Shown in pieces: positions 23,570 through 31,872 of a DNA stretch of 43,777 nucleotides. How positions within the stretch are numbered: position 1 is the first letter of the stretch; the number at the start of each line of letters is the position of its first letter. The stretch is from an uncultured Collinsella sp. (lineage in GTDB: Bacteria > Actinomycetota > Coriobacteriia > Coriobacteriales > Coriobacteriaceae). The stretch is taken from the NCBI GenBank assembly GCA_900759045.1, contig CAAETU010000010.1:1-43777 (forward strand). Direction: 5' to 3'. A model generated the notes under the pieces. The model did not search any database. It was not told the DNA's origin and was given only the letters and a program-made list of their open reading frames with translations. The position numbers and the translations under genes are program-made.

Positions 23570-24502
23570 CTACTCAGTCGCAACGCCAACCAAATTAAGC
23601 GTGACATTAAAAGTCGGATTTGCTTTCTGAGCATCATCCAGATCGGACACGTTAACACAATCTGAATCCGTGCCCTCCATCCAGATGATGACCTTTATAC
23701 GAGTGCCGCTATAGCCAACATTCGTGGCGATAGCCTTACCGTTTTGCCCGGCCGGCCTATCATATAGAGAACCGTTTTTTGCGGCCGCCCAGTTCCCATT
23801 CTGCTGATCAACAAGATTGTCGGCATACAAGTGCATGTAACTTGCTTCTTGGGTCGTATCCCCCGCCGAAGCAACGCAGCTCCAGCCCATGGTGGCATTA
23901 ACATCGTTACCAGTTTCGGTAGAAGATGGCTGCGTCAGAGCATAGACAAACTTAAGGTCATCGCCGACAACAACGCCGACCCTCAAGGACCCCTTAATCT
24001 TATTGAACCAGTTTTCCGAAGCCCCCGCTGAAGGCGTGACAACTAAGGGACTGTCAGGATTCAAATAGACATCGGCACGACCGGTCTCCTTAACCGTATA
24101 GACGGTATAGTTTCCCGCCGCAAATGCGTAATACGAGTTGTTACTCTGACTGTAAAGACCCTTTTCGTCGGTATGGGCTTCTTTATAAGAACTGACCTTC
24201 GTATTGCTCCAGGTGGCGGGCACAAACCATGATTTCGCGTCATCCGTTGAAGAAGGACTGATTTGATTTCCAACAGCAGATGCCGTCGTCAGTGCTTCGC
24301 GGTTATCCTCATGATTAGGCGTATCTCCGGACACTATCTGGAGAACCATTCCGTTTGTCTGAGCGCTAATGCTGCCTGTAGTTGCCTTAACCGTAGAATT
24401 GGTAACAAACCATGCATACGTAGCCGACCCGAGTGCTACAGCAGCCATTACAACCGAAACAGCGGCAATCCTGAGCTGCCTTCTCATTTCGCAAATATTC
24501 AT
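23570..24502 (-). CDS. TasA/camelysin-like secreted protein 6
   Basis: A 310-residue secreted protein. MRRQLR is followed by a hydrophobic stretch (about 12-27) ending in ALGSATYAWFVTN, a SipW-dependent signal. The C-terminal signature is IWMEGTDSDC (273-282). Its first 50 residues are nearly the same as those of the next gene upstream (VKATTGSISAQTN against VKATTSSISAQSN), so the two are paralogues by duplication. A terminator lies between them, so it needs read-through or its own promoter. No signal peptidase is local. Confidence 0.78.
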   Translation of the reverse strand: MNICEMRRQLRIAAVSVVMAAVALGSATYAWFVTNSTVKATTGSISAQTNGMVLQIVSGDTPNHEDNREALTTASAVGNQISPSSTDDAKSWFVPATWSNTKVSSYKEAHTDEKGLYSQSNNSYYAFAAGNYTVYTVKETGRADVYLNPDSPLVVTPSAGASENWFNKIKGSLRVGVVVGDDLKFVYALTQPSSTETGNDVNATMGWSCVASAGDTTQEASYMHLYADNLVDQQNGNWAAAKNGSLYDRPAGQNGKAIATNVGYSGTRIKVIIWMEGTDSDCVNVSDLDDAQKANPTFNVTLNLVGVATE

Positions 24503-24522
24503 CTTTCACCTACTTTCTTTTC

Positions 24523-24552
24523 AAAAAGGGCGGAGCCGAAAGACCCCGCCCC
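24523..24552 (-). terminator. Terminator between paired TasA-like genes
   Basis: On the minus strand GGGCGGGG pairs with CTCCGCCC across an 8-base loop and is followed by TTTTT. It lies between the two TasA-like genes, so the upstream gene may be made in excess over the downstream one. Confidence 0.75.
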
Positions 24553-24581
24553 AAAGTCAGCAGATATGCCATCCCGCTTGG

Positions 24582-25388
24582 TTAGTTGTTTCCGTTGGGA
24601 GTAGCAGCGAACTCAACGGTGACCTTATTGGTCTTGGTCAGATTCGCAAGATTATTGGTGTAGACGGCCACGTCCGAACCCTCATAATAAAGATAAACGT
24701 TTACAACGTGGTCCTGGCCAGGCAAAACCTCGCCAAAATTCGGGACCTTCTTATTGGTCTCGGAACTAAGCTTAACTTCGTACTTAGTAGAATTAGCCTC
24801 TTGGCCGTACACAACCCACTTGTTAGTGTCGGCACCGTCAACAACCAAGACGCGCAACGCCTTAGCCAAGGCAGAGCCATTATTGGCCTCATCCTCGGCA
24901 TCATACTTACCGTTAGCAACACCAGCAACCTGCAGGTCTCTCATCTTCTGGCCCTTAGTGCTCACGTTGAAGGGGACATGAACGGCATAACCATCAGTTA
25001 CAGCCTCCGCAGGGGTGCCGTTCGTGCCAATCTTGCTCAGGGCATCTTTCAGGCCACCATCGGTGGTCGTCTTGCCGTTTCCCGTGTAAAACTGACCAGG
25101 ATGTGCATTGCCGTCCGAATCAACCTGCTCGCCGAAAGTCGCAGGGAAAAGAGCCTTGTCTTCCACGTCCGTCTCGACGGCACTTTCGTTAGCGGCGCTT
25201 GCGCCAGTGGTGCCTTTCGCAATCGTCATGTAAGCAGCGTTCGACTGAGCGCTGATGCTGCTCGTCGTCGCCTTGACGCTGTTGTTCGTCACAAACCATG
25301 CAAACGTGGCGGAGCCGAGGGCTACGGCTGCCACGAGGACCATGGCGATGGCGGCGCCCATCTGCTTTTTTAATGCCTTGGTATCCAT
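24582..25388 (-). CDS. TasA/camelysin-like secreted protein 5
   Basis: A 268-residue secreted protein, starting at ATG 25388 with AAGGGG upstream. Residues KALKK precede a hydrophobic stretch (about 10-27) ending in ALGSATFAWFVTNN, a SipW-type signal. The mature part is rich in Thr, Asn, Ala and Gly, with lysines. The C-terminal signature is weak (YYEGSDVAVYTNN) and the cysteine is missing. It is the first of two adjacent paralogues and is followed by an intrinsic terminator, the layout of a highly expressed major subunit; that reading is inference. Confidence 0.78.
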   Translation of the reverse strand: MDTKALKKQMGAAIAMVLVAAVALGSATFAWFVTNNSVKATTSSISAQSNAAYMTIAKGTTGASAANESAVETDVEDKALFPATFGEQVDSDGNAHPGQFYTGNGKTTTDGGLKDALSKIGTNGTPAEAVTDGYAVHVPFNVSTKGQKMRDLQVAGVANGKYDAEDEANNGSALAKALRVLVVDGADTNKWVVYGQEANSTKYEVKLSSETNKKVPNFGEVLPGQDHVVNVYLYYEGSDVAVYTNNLANLTKTNKVTVEFAATPNGNN

Positions 25389-25785
25389 GCGGACCCCTTT
25401 CTTTCCCCATTCATCCCAGATGACCCTCGAGAAGCCCGGAAGGGGAGCCCGCGCTTTCGTGTTGGATGTCGCTTGTCCATCCTTTAGACATGGAATTGAG
25501 AATACCACAATTCTTACGATTTCCTTATGAGTTTTCGACAGCCTACATTCCGGCAGATTCATAGGTCTACCTCGAGTTATATATGGTGCTATGTGAACAT
25601 CGTTTGCCTTATTTAATCTCTCTCCCGCGCAGTCATAAGCCCCTCTTAAGGCTTGCGACCGCAGCGTCACGCCATCGCATACATTCACCCTCCGCCGAGC
25701 TTCGCCCGAGCCTCTCCCCACTCGCTATACTGGTGCAGAACGTTTAATTTTTGCCTGCTAAACGGGCTATTTGTTGGGAGGGCTC
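25389..25785. other. Divergent intergenic region
   Basis: About 400 bases without a gene between the TasA-like pair and the plus-strand unknown gene. A TATACT -10-like box lies at 25726-25731, about 55 bases before the plus-strand start, without a convincing -35. The long leader on the minus side presumably carries the promoter of the TasA-like pair. Confidence 0.4.
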
Positions 25786-26292
25786 ATGCCTGCCGCCAAT
25801 CAACCCAAGGGAAGCATTTCCACCGGATCGATCAAGCCGGTGACGCGCAAAGCCGTTCGTTGCCAGCGCGAAGTCGCTTGGCTGGTCACGCAAGCGGCCG
25901 GCAAGCTCGTCGCCACCACCGACGACGTCAACGCGCCCACGCCCAGCTTTGTGCTGGTCGCGGCGCTGTCGTTCGCCCGTGAACAGGAGCAGGCCGCACG
26001 TGACCGTGGCGACGTAATCGACTACAAGGCCGTCATGGGCCCCGACCTTGCGAGCTTTTGTGCGGCTGCGGGGCTGCCCGCAGCGCCCAACGCGCTTTCG
26101 GACGCGGGCTACATGTTCACGCTCTCGGGCGCGGACCTCATCCGCGACCTCTACGCCTACTGTAGCGACCCGGGCGAACGCATGGGAGACGCGGCGCAGG
26201 TCAAGCCGGGCTACGCAATCAAGCTCGCGCTGCGACTGTTCTTGCTGGACGCCGCCGCTGGCGACGCCTCCGACGGCAAAACCTCGGCATAA
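25786..26292 (+). CDS. Conserved-looking protein of unknown function
   Basis: A 168-residue soluble protein with no recognised domain. The ATG at 25786 has GGAGGG 3 bases upstream, and codon use is like the chromosome. It contains a basic N-terminal region, a helix-rich middle (FVLVAALSFAREQEQAARD) and a Leu/Ala-rich C-terminal helix. No signal or membrane segment is visible. It ends at a strong bidirectional terminator. Confidence 0.75.
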   Translation: MPAANQPKGSISTGSIKPVTRKAVRCQREVAWLVTQAAGKLVATTDDVNAPTPSFVLVAALSFAREQEQAARDRGDVIDYKAVMGPDLASFCAAAGLPAAPNALSDAGYMFTLSGADLIRDLYAYCSDPGERMGDAAQVKPGYAIKLALRLFLLDAAAGDASDGKTSA

Positions 26293-26304
26293 GCCATCAC
26301 CAAA

Positions 26305-26344
26305 AGCGCCGGGCCGGGAAATCAATCCTGGCCCGGCGCTTGTT
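26305..26344. terminator. Bidirectional terminator between convergent genes
   Basis: A 14-bp GC-rich stem (26305-26318 with 26327-26340), with AAAA to its left and a T-rich stretch to its right, between a plus-strand and a minus-strand gene end. It can end both transcripts. Confidence 0.85.
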
Positions 26345-26348
26345 CGTT

Positions 26349-27464
26349 CTACTTGTCCTCGTCCCCTGCGGGCGAGTTCTTTTGGTTGCGACGGTTACTC
26401 CAAGTCACGTTGTGTTCCTTGTAGTAATCGGGCGCCTCGTTGCCGCTCGCGCTAATGGGGTCGTTGCCGGTCAGGGTGTCGGCAATATCCTGCACGAACT
26501 TAACGAACAGGCTCGAATCGTCGGTCTCGGACGAATCAAAGTCAAAACCAAACTCCACCGCGCCGCCGATGATCTTGTCCACGCACTCCGGGTCGTCGCC
26601 ATCCAGCCAAATGACCACGGTGTACTTGTCCACATCGCCCACGCGGAAGTTCTTGTGGTCGATGGTCGTCACCACGTCTTTAGACGCAAACGGCTTGGTA
26701 TTGGGCTCGGGGCTGCCGTTGGCCGCAGCCGCCGCGTAGGTGGTGGGTTCGCCGTTGCGATACACCCGCACGCGCGCCGCCTTCTCCACGCCCTTGCTGG
26801 CGCTGACCACCTTGAGCTTGGCGCTATAGCCCAGATCGGTCTTGCCGGCGTTGCGGATATAGAAGGTGTACGCCACGTAGTTCTTACCGTTGTGGCTGCC
26901 GTCGATATCGTCCAGGTTGTCGGGCAGATCCTCGGCGGCGATATTGGTGCCGTTGTCCAAGGCGTCGGCGGCCAGGCGCGCGGTGGCGTTGTTAAAGTCG
27001 CCGTTGTCGGCAATGGCCACGCCGCGACGGAACAGCTCCAGGCGGTTGAGGTTGATGGTGAAGTTACCCATGTTTTCCTGCATAAACGACAGGGCGAACA
27101 ACACGCCAAACGCAAGCGCCAGCACCACAAGGGCCTTTTGCAGCTTGTCCATGCGCAGCAGTGCCGCGCCGATGCGCTCCATGCGGCGCTTGGGCATATA
27201 CATGGACACGACCGCGTCGGGGTCGATGTCGTCGAAGTCCTGGTCGGCCAGCGCCTGCTCCAGCTCCTCGATGCGCACCACGCCGCGGAGGTTGCGTTTG
27301 GACTTGGGCTTGCGTTTGGGCTTGCCGAAGCGCTTGCGGGAGGCGGGAGCCTGCTCGGGCGCGGAGTCCTCGCCGGGCGCGTCCTCGGCCTGGCCCTCGG
27401 CCAAATCCTCGGCAACGTCCTCAGCAGCTTGATCTTTGTTGTTGTTGCGCTTGAACAGTGCCAT
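26349..27464 (-). CDS. Membrane-anchored protein with TasA-like C-terminal signature
   Basis: A 371-residue protein. The N-terminal part is cytoplasmic and charged: acidic (11-36), then basic (42-60), then a helix. One transmembrane segment (about 110-128) leads to an extracellular part. VIWLDGDDPEC (284-294) matches the C-terminal signature of the six TasA-like proteins here, but there is no ATYAWF-type signal, so this one should stay anchored. It could be the base or anchor of a surface fibre; this is inference. It starts 5 bases after the PilZ gene and is co-transcribed with it. Confidence 0.75.
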   Translation of the reverse strand: MALFKRNNNKDQAAEDVAEDLAEGQAEDAPGEDSAPEQAPASRKRFGKPKRKPKSKRNLRGVVRIEELEQALADQDFDDIDPDAVVSMYMPKRRMERIGAALLRMDKLQKALVVLALAFGVLFALSFMQENMGNFTINLNRLELFRRGVAIADNGDFNNATARLAADALDNGTNIAAEDLPDNLDDIDGSHNGKNYVAYTFYIRNAGKTDLGYSAKLKVVSASKGVEKAARVRVYRNGEPTTYAAAAANGSPEPNTKPFASKDVVTTIDHKNFRVGDVDKYTVVIWLDGDDPECVDKIIGGAVEFGFDFDSSETDDSSLFVKFVQDIADTLTGNDPISASGNEAPDYYKEHNVTWSNRRNQKNSPAGDEDK

Positions 27465-27469
27465 GGCGA

Positions 27470-28135
27470 TCAGATATTATATTTGGCGCGGATGTAGCCG
27501 ACGTATTCTTTGACGAGCTCGCGCTCCATGTCGTCGGCATAGCGGAACTGCAGGCCGCAGACGTTGCGGTACAGGCTGCCCTTGGGCGCGCGGCGCACCC
27601 AACACACGATGCCCAGCTGCTCGGGCAGCTCGTGGCGCTCGCCCTGCAGGCGGATCGCGGGCATTTGCACGGCCAGGGCCTCGCCCACGTCGGGGTAATC
27701 GTTGAGGTAGACGGCCAGGCCGCCAGCCGAGACGTCGATGGTCATGGCGTCCTCGGGCTCGGGGGTCGGCGCGTTGTCGCGCTGGTAGGTCAGGCGCATG
27801 GCGACCTTAAAACGCTCGTCGCGGCGTTTGACGAAGGTGCGCTGCTCGGCGACTTTGCGCATTTTCCAGTAGGTGCGGATGCCCTTTTTCTCGACCGACT
27901 CGGGGTAGCCGGCGAGCACGAACGTCTCCTCGCCCACTTTGTATTGCAGCAGGAGCTTTTGGTTTTCGTCCATAATGAGCGGCTTGCCGGCGAGCATGGG
28001 CGCACTCATAAGGAAGTACGCCTCGTCCAGGTTCTCTTTGTACGTGGCGAGCATGTTGAAGTCGGTTTTTTGGCCCATGGGCACGTCGAATGCCACCTGA
28101 AGCTTAGTCCCCGGCGTTATATGCTGCTCTGCCAT
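27470..28135 (-). CDS. PilZ-domain protein (YcgR-like layout)
   Basis: A 221-residue cytoplasmic protein with an N-terminal YcgR-like beta domain (about 8-98) and a C-terminal PilZ domain. The c-di-GMP-binding residues are kept: RRDER (104-108) and DVSAGG with Asp134, Ser136 and Gly139. PilZ proteins change activity on binding c-di-GMP, often to control flagella, pili or matrix. Here it is in one operon with the anchored TasA-like protein, so c-di-GMP may control that protein or the fibre system. The start was set at ATG 28135; the extension upstream is not supported. Confidence 0.88.
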   Translation of the reverse strand: MAEQHITPGTKLQVAFDVPMGQKTDFNMLATYKENLDEAYFLMSAPMLAGKPLIMDENQKLLLQYKVGEETFVLAGYPESVEKKGIRTYWKMRKVAEQRTFVKRRDERFKVAMRLTYQRDNAPTPEPEDAMTIDVSAGGLAVYLNDYPDVGEALAVQMPAIRLQGERHELPEQLGIVCWVRRAPKGSLYRNVCGLQFRYADDMERELVKEYVGYIRAKYNI

Positions 28136-28263
28136 GTTTTCTCCCCCAGTCGCGGGCGCCGATATCGTCGTCGTGCGCGATACGCATTGGGCTATTGTAA
28201 CTGCTTTGCCGTAGGTTTCGATGTGTGGTGCGTGAAATGGCGGGGTGTGAGGCGGGGCAGCCA

Positions 28264-29739
28264 CTAGTGCAGCTGCTCTGCGCGCCCTGTTAGTCGATAC
28301 TTGCGGTTACGGCTCGTCGCCGCGGCCGTAGGCTCTAGCTTGCCCTGCGCGATAAGCGCATTGACGCGCGTCCTAACCTGGGAGACGGTGAGTCCCGTGC
28401 ATTCTGCCAGTTCACGTGTTCCCAGTTCGACGTTGCGCTTGAGTGCCGCCACAATTAAGTCCCCGCCATGATCGATTTGCTCAACCTTCGCTCGGTAGAG
28501 GACAACCTTAAATCGGTCGAAACCTGGGCAAAACAATGGCTCGGCCAGACCATGCGCACGCATGGCATCTAGCATCATTGGAATGCCCGACCCGTTGCCT
28601 TCGGCAGGAGAGCCCGCACCGTCGGGCAATGGGACAAGCGACATGAGCTTCACAAGCGTCGCGTTGCGACATCGGGAGCTGCCGTCAAACAGGTTCTCGC
28701 GAGTCTTTCCCCCGTATAGGCCGCCGGGGTTCGTCACCTCGATACGGTCATCAAAGACGTCAACAGCGATCGACTGCCCACAGAACCGATCTCCGTATTC
28801 TCGGTGGATTACGGCGTTGGCAATTGCCTCGCGCAGGACCTCCTCGGGAACCTCCAGCGAGTCGACACGCGAGACGCCTTGAATCGTCGAGGTTCGCCGC
28901 AAATTCTTGGCGATTGCCGCGAAGGCATCCGAGATCATTTCGCCCAACGTTCCCTCGCAGATCGTACGGTCCATGAACCTCAACGACCCCGCCGCGCCCT
29001 TCTGCGTTCCGGCATAGACCGCCACATCGATAAAGAGCTTGGGATAGAACTGCTGAGGATAGGCACCCGCGGCCAGGAGTCCGGCCTTAGTGACATTGCC
29101 CTGGGAGTCGAGGAAATTCAGGCGCTCCAGCTTCGTTTTCTTGTCCGGCGCGCCGCGCATCGCACGAGGTGTCAGTGAGAAAGCACGCTCTATCGTGCGG
29201 TCGACCAGGGCCTCGTCAAGATCGCCTGCGACCGCGCCGGGCACTGCATCGCGATCACTGGGGCTCGCCCGTTCATACGATGACAAGGACAGGACCTCGG
29301 TCGACGAGAGCGGAACATCTTTATCATCGATGCGTTTGTAGCTGCCGCCTTGAGCGCCCCGCTCTATGACATAACAAGGCTTGCTCGACGGGTCGAGCTC
29401 CTCAATCGTGATGACCAGAACCACGGTGCCCTGGAGCTCCACGCGCTCAATAGTGTATTTGGGCGGATTGGCCAGTTTTCCGCGCCCGCCGGCATCACCC
29501 ATGCCCGCTACGAATTGGTTGAGCACCTTCTCGGTCTCAAAGTTCTCAACCGGGACAAAGCCCGCGCGCTCGCTCACGCCGAGCACGATAATTCCGCCAG
29601 CGGTATTCGCGAATGCGCTAACCGTTTCCCATACGTCGCGGGAAAGCGTCGTGGCGCTCTCCTTGACCTCGACGTTAAGATCGTCCGAGCCCATGCGCCT
29701 TAAAGACTCGAGCAGACCGGTCAGCTCGTTTTCGTTCAT
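28264..29739 (-). CDS. AlbA_2/HATPase_c_4 transcriptional regulator-like protein
   Basis: A protein of about 491 residues. The N-terminal AlbA_2 (Schlafen-type) domain shows LNVEVKES and FANTAGGIIVLGVSE. The middle and C-terminal part contains HREYGDRFCGQSIAVDV and NPGGLYGG, a HATPase_c_4 module, and it ends in a winged helix that probably binds DNA. Such proteins are often annotated as RecG-like but lack helicase motifs. The ATG at 29739 has AAAGGA 7 bases upstream; the ATG at 29745 is too close to it. Two repeat arrays upstream could be its own operators. Confidence 0.83.
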   Translation of the reverse strand: MNENELTGLLESLRRMGSDDLNVEVKESATTLSRDVWETVSAFANTAGGIIVLGVSERAGFVPVENFETEKVLNQFVAGMGDAGGRGKLANPPKYTIERVELQGTVVLVITIEELDPSSKPCYVIERGAQGGSYKRIDDKDVPLSSTEVLSLSSYERASPSDRDAVPGAVAGDLDEALVDRTIERAFSLTPRAMRGAPDKKTKLERLNFLDSQGNVTKAGLLAAGAYPQQFYPKLFIDVAVYAGTQKGAAGSLRFMDRTICEGTLGEMISDAFAAIAKNLRRTSTIQGVSRVDSLEVPEEVLREAIANAVIHREYGDRFCGQSIAVDVFDDRIEVTNPGGLYGGKTRENLFDGSSRCRNATLVKLMSLVPLPDGAGSPAEGNGSGIPMMLDAMRAHGLAEPLFCPGFDRFKVVLYRAKVEQIDHGGDLIVAALKRNVELGTRELAECTGLTVSQVRTRVNALIAQGKLEPTAAATSRNRKYRLTGRAEQLH

Positions 29740-29797
29740 CTGCATGTCCTTTCGCTCGGCCCGGCGGAGAATGCCGCGAATAGATTTCCTTCGTCTC

Positions 29798-29875
29798 TCA
29801 GTTATCTCTCGTAATTATCTCTCACCTTTCTGCTATCTCTCATATTAGAGATAAGTGAGAGATGAAAGATAAGAT
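29798..29875. repeat. 78-bp repeat with TATCTCTC motifs, copy 1
   Basis: Contains several TATCTCTC or TTATCTCTC words and the inverted form GAGAGATR. It matches copy 2 (29963-30040) closely along 78 bases, with a period of 165 bases. It lies about 60 bases upstream of the AlbA_2 gene start. Confidence 0.85.
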
Positions 29876-29962
29876 ATCTGCCATTTGTTTCATTTAAACA
29901 TGTTTTTGCTGGTAGAACAATCAGTATTGAGACAATACCATGATTGCTTGTCTCTTTGCTGA

Positions 29963-30040
29963 TCAGTTATCTCTCGTATTTATCTCTCGTCTTTCTGTTA
30001 TCTCTCGTATTAGTGACGAATGAGAGATGAGAGATACGTG
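29963..30040. repeat. 78-bp repeat with TATCTCTC motifs, copy 2
   Basis: Second copy of the array at 29798. Both begin TCAGTTATCTCTCGTA and end in GAGAGAT-type words of opposite orientation. Such clustered, inverted 8-mers are typical of cooperative binding sites. The 29746-30087 stretch has no gene; these repeats are its only clear content. Confidence 0.85.
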
Positions 30041-30087
30041 AGTGATGGACGAGCGTGGATTATTGGACGGTCGGAAAATCCCTCAAA

Positions 30088-30124
30088 CAAAAAACGGGGC
30101 CGGCCTTACGCCGAGCCCCGTTTT
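30088..30124. terminator. Terminator at the end of the PTS operon
   Basis: AAAACGGGGC pairs with GCCCCGTTTT around a GC-rich inner stem. A-run on the left and T-run on the right make it able to act on both strands; the PTS operon ends at 30170 on the minus strand. Confidence 0.85.
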
Positions 30125-30169
30125 CAAACGGTCAGTTAGTTATCCAACGCGCGAACATAGCAGTCAACA

Positions 30170-31018
30170 TTACGCCGCTGCGAACACTCCCAAGCCCGTT
30201 CCGATGATGCAGATCGCGAAGATGCCAATAATAATCCAAATGGTCTTGACACCCTTTTTATAGAGGGCAACGCAAGCGAACGTTGCCAGCAAGGGCAGCA
30301 GACCGGGGAAGATCGAATCGAACAGATCCTGCAGGACAATCTCCGAACCACCCACGTCAAAGGTCAAAGCAGTGGACAGCGAGACCTGTGCCGCAATCAT
30401 CGCGCCAATGACGGTCATTCCGAGAACGCCGGCAGCATGCGTCATGCGAGACATAAGGTTGTTCTCTTCGGACTGCTGCAGGAACTTGGTTCCCAGGTCG
30501 TATCCCAGATGGGCGGCGACGATACGCGTTGCAAAGTTAATCACGGAGTAGATGAGCGCATACACGATGGGGCCGAGCGGGTTGCCCGTCGACGCGATGC
30601 CAATACCAATGCCGGCGGCGACCACGCGGAACGTACCCCAGTAGAACGAATCGCCGATGCCGGAAAGCGGTCCCATGAGGCCGACCTTCATGGCGTTAAT
30701 CGAGGACGTGTCGAAGTTCTTATCGGCAGCCGCCTGCTCTTCCATCGAAACCGTTAGGCCGGCTACAAACGGAAGCACATGAGGCGTGATGTTAAAGAAC
30801 TCGGTATGGCGATCGAGCGCCGCATAGTAATCGTCGTCGTTGGGATAGATCTTCCGCAGGGGCTTCTGAATGGTGTACATGAAGCCCATTGCCATCATCT
30901 TGTCGTACGACTGCGAGCACTGGCTCGTAAACTGGCGAAGGAACATGCTCCGATACATATCGGGAGTCATAATCGCGTCCTTCTTGGCCTCTTTGAGATC
31001 GGTGTTCTGGGTAGCCAT
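30170..31018 (-). CDS. PTS mannose-family IID component
   Basis: A 282-residue membrane protein of the mannose/fructose/sorbose PTS family, subunit IID. Typical parts are the N-terminal FLRQFTSQCSQSYDKM, then MGPLSGIGDSFYWGT, and C-terminal hydrophobic segments. With IIC it forms the sugar channel. Its ATG overlaps the IIC stop by one base (TAATG). It is the last gene of the operon and is followed by a strong terminator. Confidence 0.95.
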   Translation of the reverse strand: MATQNTDLKEAKKDAIMTPDMYRSMFLRQFTSQCSQSYDKMMAMGFMYTIQKPLRKIYPNDDDYYAALDRHTEFFNITPHVLPFVAGLTVSMEEQAAADKNFDTSSINAMKVGLMGPLSGIGDSFYWGTFRVVAAGIGIGIASTGNPLGPIVYALIYSVINFATRIVAAHLGYDLGTKFLQQSEENNLMSRMTHAAGVLGMTVIGAMIAAQVSLSTALTFDVGGSEIVLQDLFDSIFPGLLPLLATFACVALYKKGVKTIWIIIGIFAICIIGTGLGVFAAA

Positions 31019-31791
31019 TAGAAGTCCTCCTCTTCATCCTCGGCAACCGCCTGCGGACCGGCCGAGCCCTCGCGGAAGGCCAGGAGCAGCGCGACGCAGA
31101 TAGCGGCAGCGGCAACACCGACAACGTCCATCTTGAGGTAGATGACCATAATGAATCCCAGGAACAGCCAGGGAAGAAGCTTGTTGTCGCCCATGGTCCT
31201 AATAAGAAGAGCGAAGCCGATGCAGACCATGACGCCGGACGCAACGTTGAGGCCGTCCATCACAAACTGCGGAATCGCGTTGAGCGCATTGTTGATGAGG
31301 TCGGCACCAAAGAACAGCGAGCAAAACACCAGCAGTGCAGACGGAATGCCAATCGACAGCGGCACGATGGTCAGATGGTACAGATTCGCCTTGGCAAGAT
31401 CGCGATTTGCCAGAGCGGTCTCAATCTTCTTGCAGGCAAAGGCACCCGGAACGGCGTAGCAGAAGTTGCGCCACACCTGAAGGAAGACGGAGACGGGAAG
31501 GGCGAGTGCGACGGCAGTTGCCGTGCCCGTACCCGTAATGACGGCAAACGCGCAGCCAAGCACGCCGGAAGCATAGACCTCGGGAGGAACCGCCGCACCG
31601 ACCATGATGGCGCCCATGAACATGGACTCCAAAGCAGCGCCGACGATAACGCCCTGCTGGACATCGCCAAGGATCAAGCCAACGAACAGGCTCGTAAACA
31701 GCGGACGACCAAGCATCGTAATGCCAAATAATTGCTCGTCCATGGACGCAATAAATGCGACCAGTGCAACTAGAAGATACTGGACAACCAT
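31018..31791 (-). CDS. PTS mannose-family IIC component
   Basis: A polytopic membrane protein of about 257 residues, subunit IIC, which binds and transports the sugar with IID. The motif FIASMDEQLFG near the N-terminus and GAALESMFMGAIMVGAAVPPE are family features. The ATG at 31791 is preferred over an in-frame TTG at 31800 because of its ribosome site and its typical N-terminus. An 81-bp gap with a 13-bp hairpin separates it from the deglycase gene upstream. Confidence 0.95.
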   Translation of the reverse strand: MVVQYLLVALVAFIASMDEQLFGITMLGRPLFTSLFVGLILGDVQQGVIVGAALESMFMGAIMVGAAVPPEVYASGVLGCAFAVITGTGTATAVALALPVSVFLQVWRNFCYAVPGAFACKKIETALANRDLAKANLYHLTIVPLSIGIPSALLVFCSLFFGADLINNALNAIPQFVMDGLNVASGVMVCIGFALLIRTMGDNKLLPWLFLGFIMVIYLKMDVVGVAAAAICVALLLAFREGSAGPQAVAEDEEEDF

Positions 31792-31812
31792 TTCGATCAA
31801 CCCCAGAAACAG

Positions 31813-31851
31813 GTCTGCAGGCGAGGCATTCTGCGCAGCTCGCCTGCAGAC
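31813..31851. other. 13-bp perfect hairpin inside the PTS operon
   Basis: GTCTGCAGGCGAG (31813-31825) pairs perfectly with 31839-31851 around a 13-base loop, between the deglycase gene and the IIC gene. No T-run follows on the minus strand, so it is more likely an mRNA processing or stability element than a terminator. Confidence 0.7.
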
Positions 31852-31872
31852 AACCGCAGCAATTTGAGAGGA

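Noticed and set aside
24503..24581. Small RNA gene between the TasA-like paralogues
   Set aside because: The only structure is the intrinsic terminator, which explains the hairpin.
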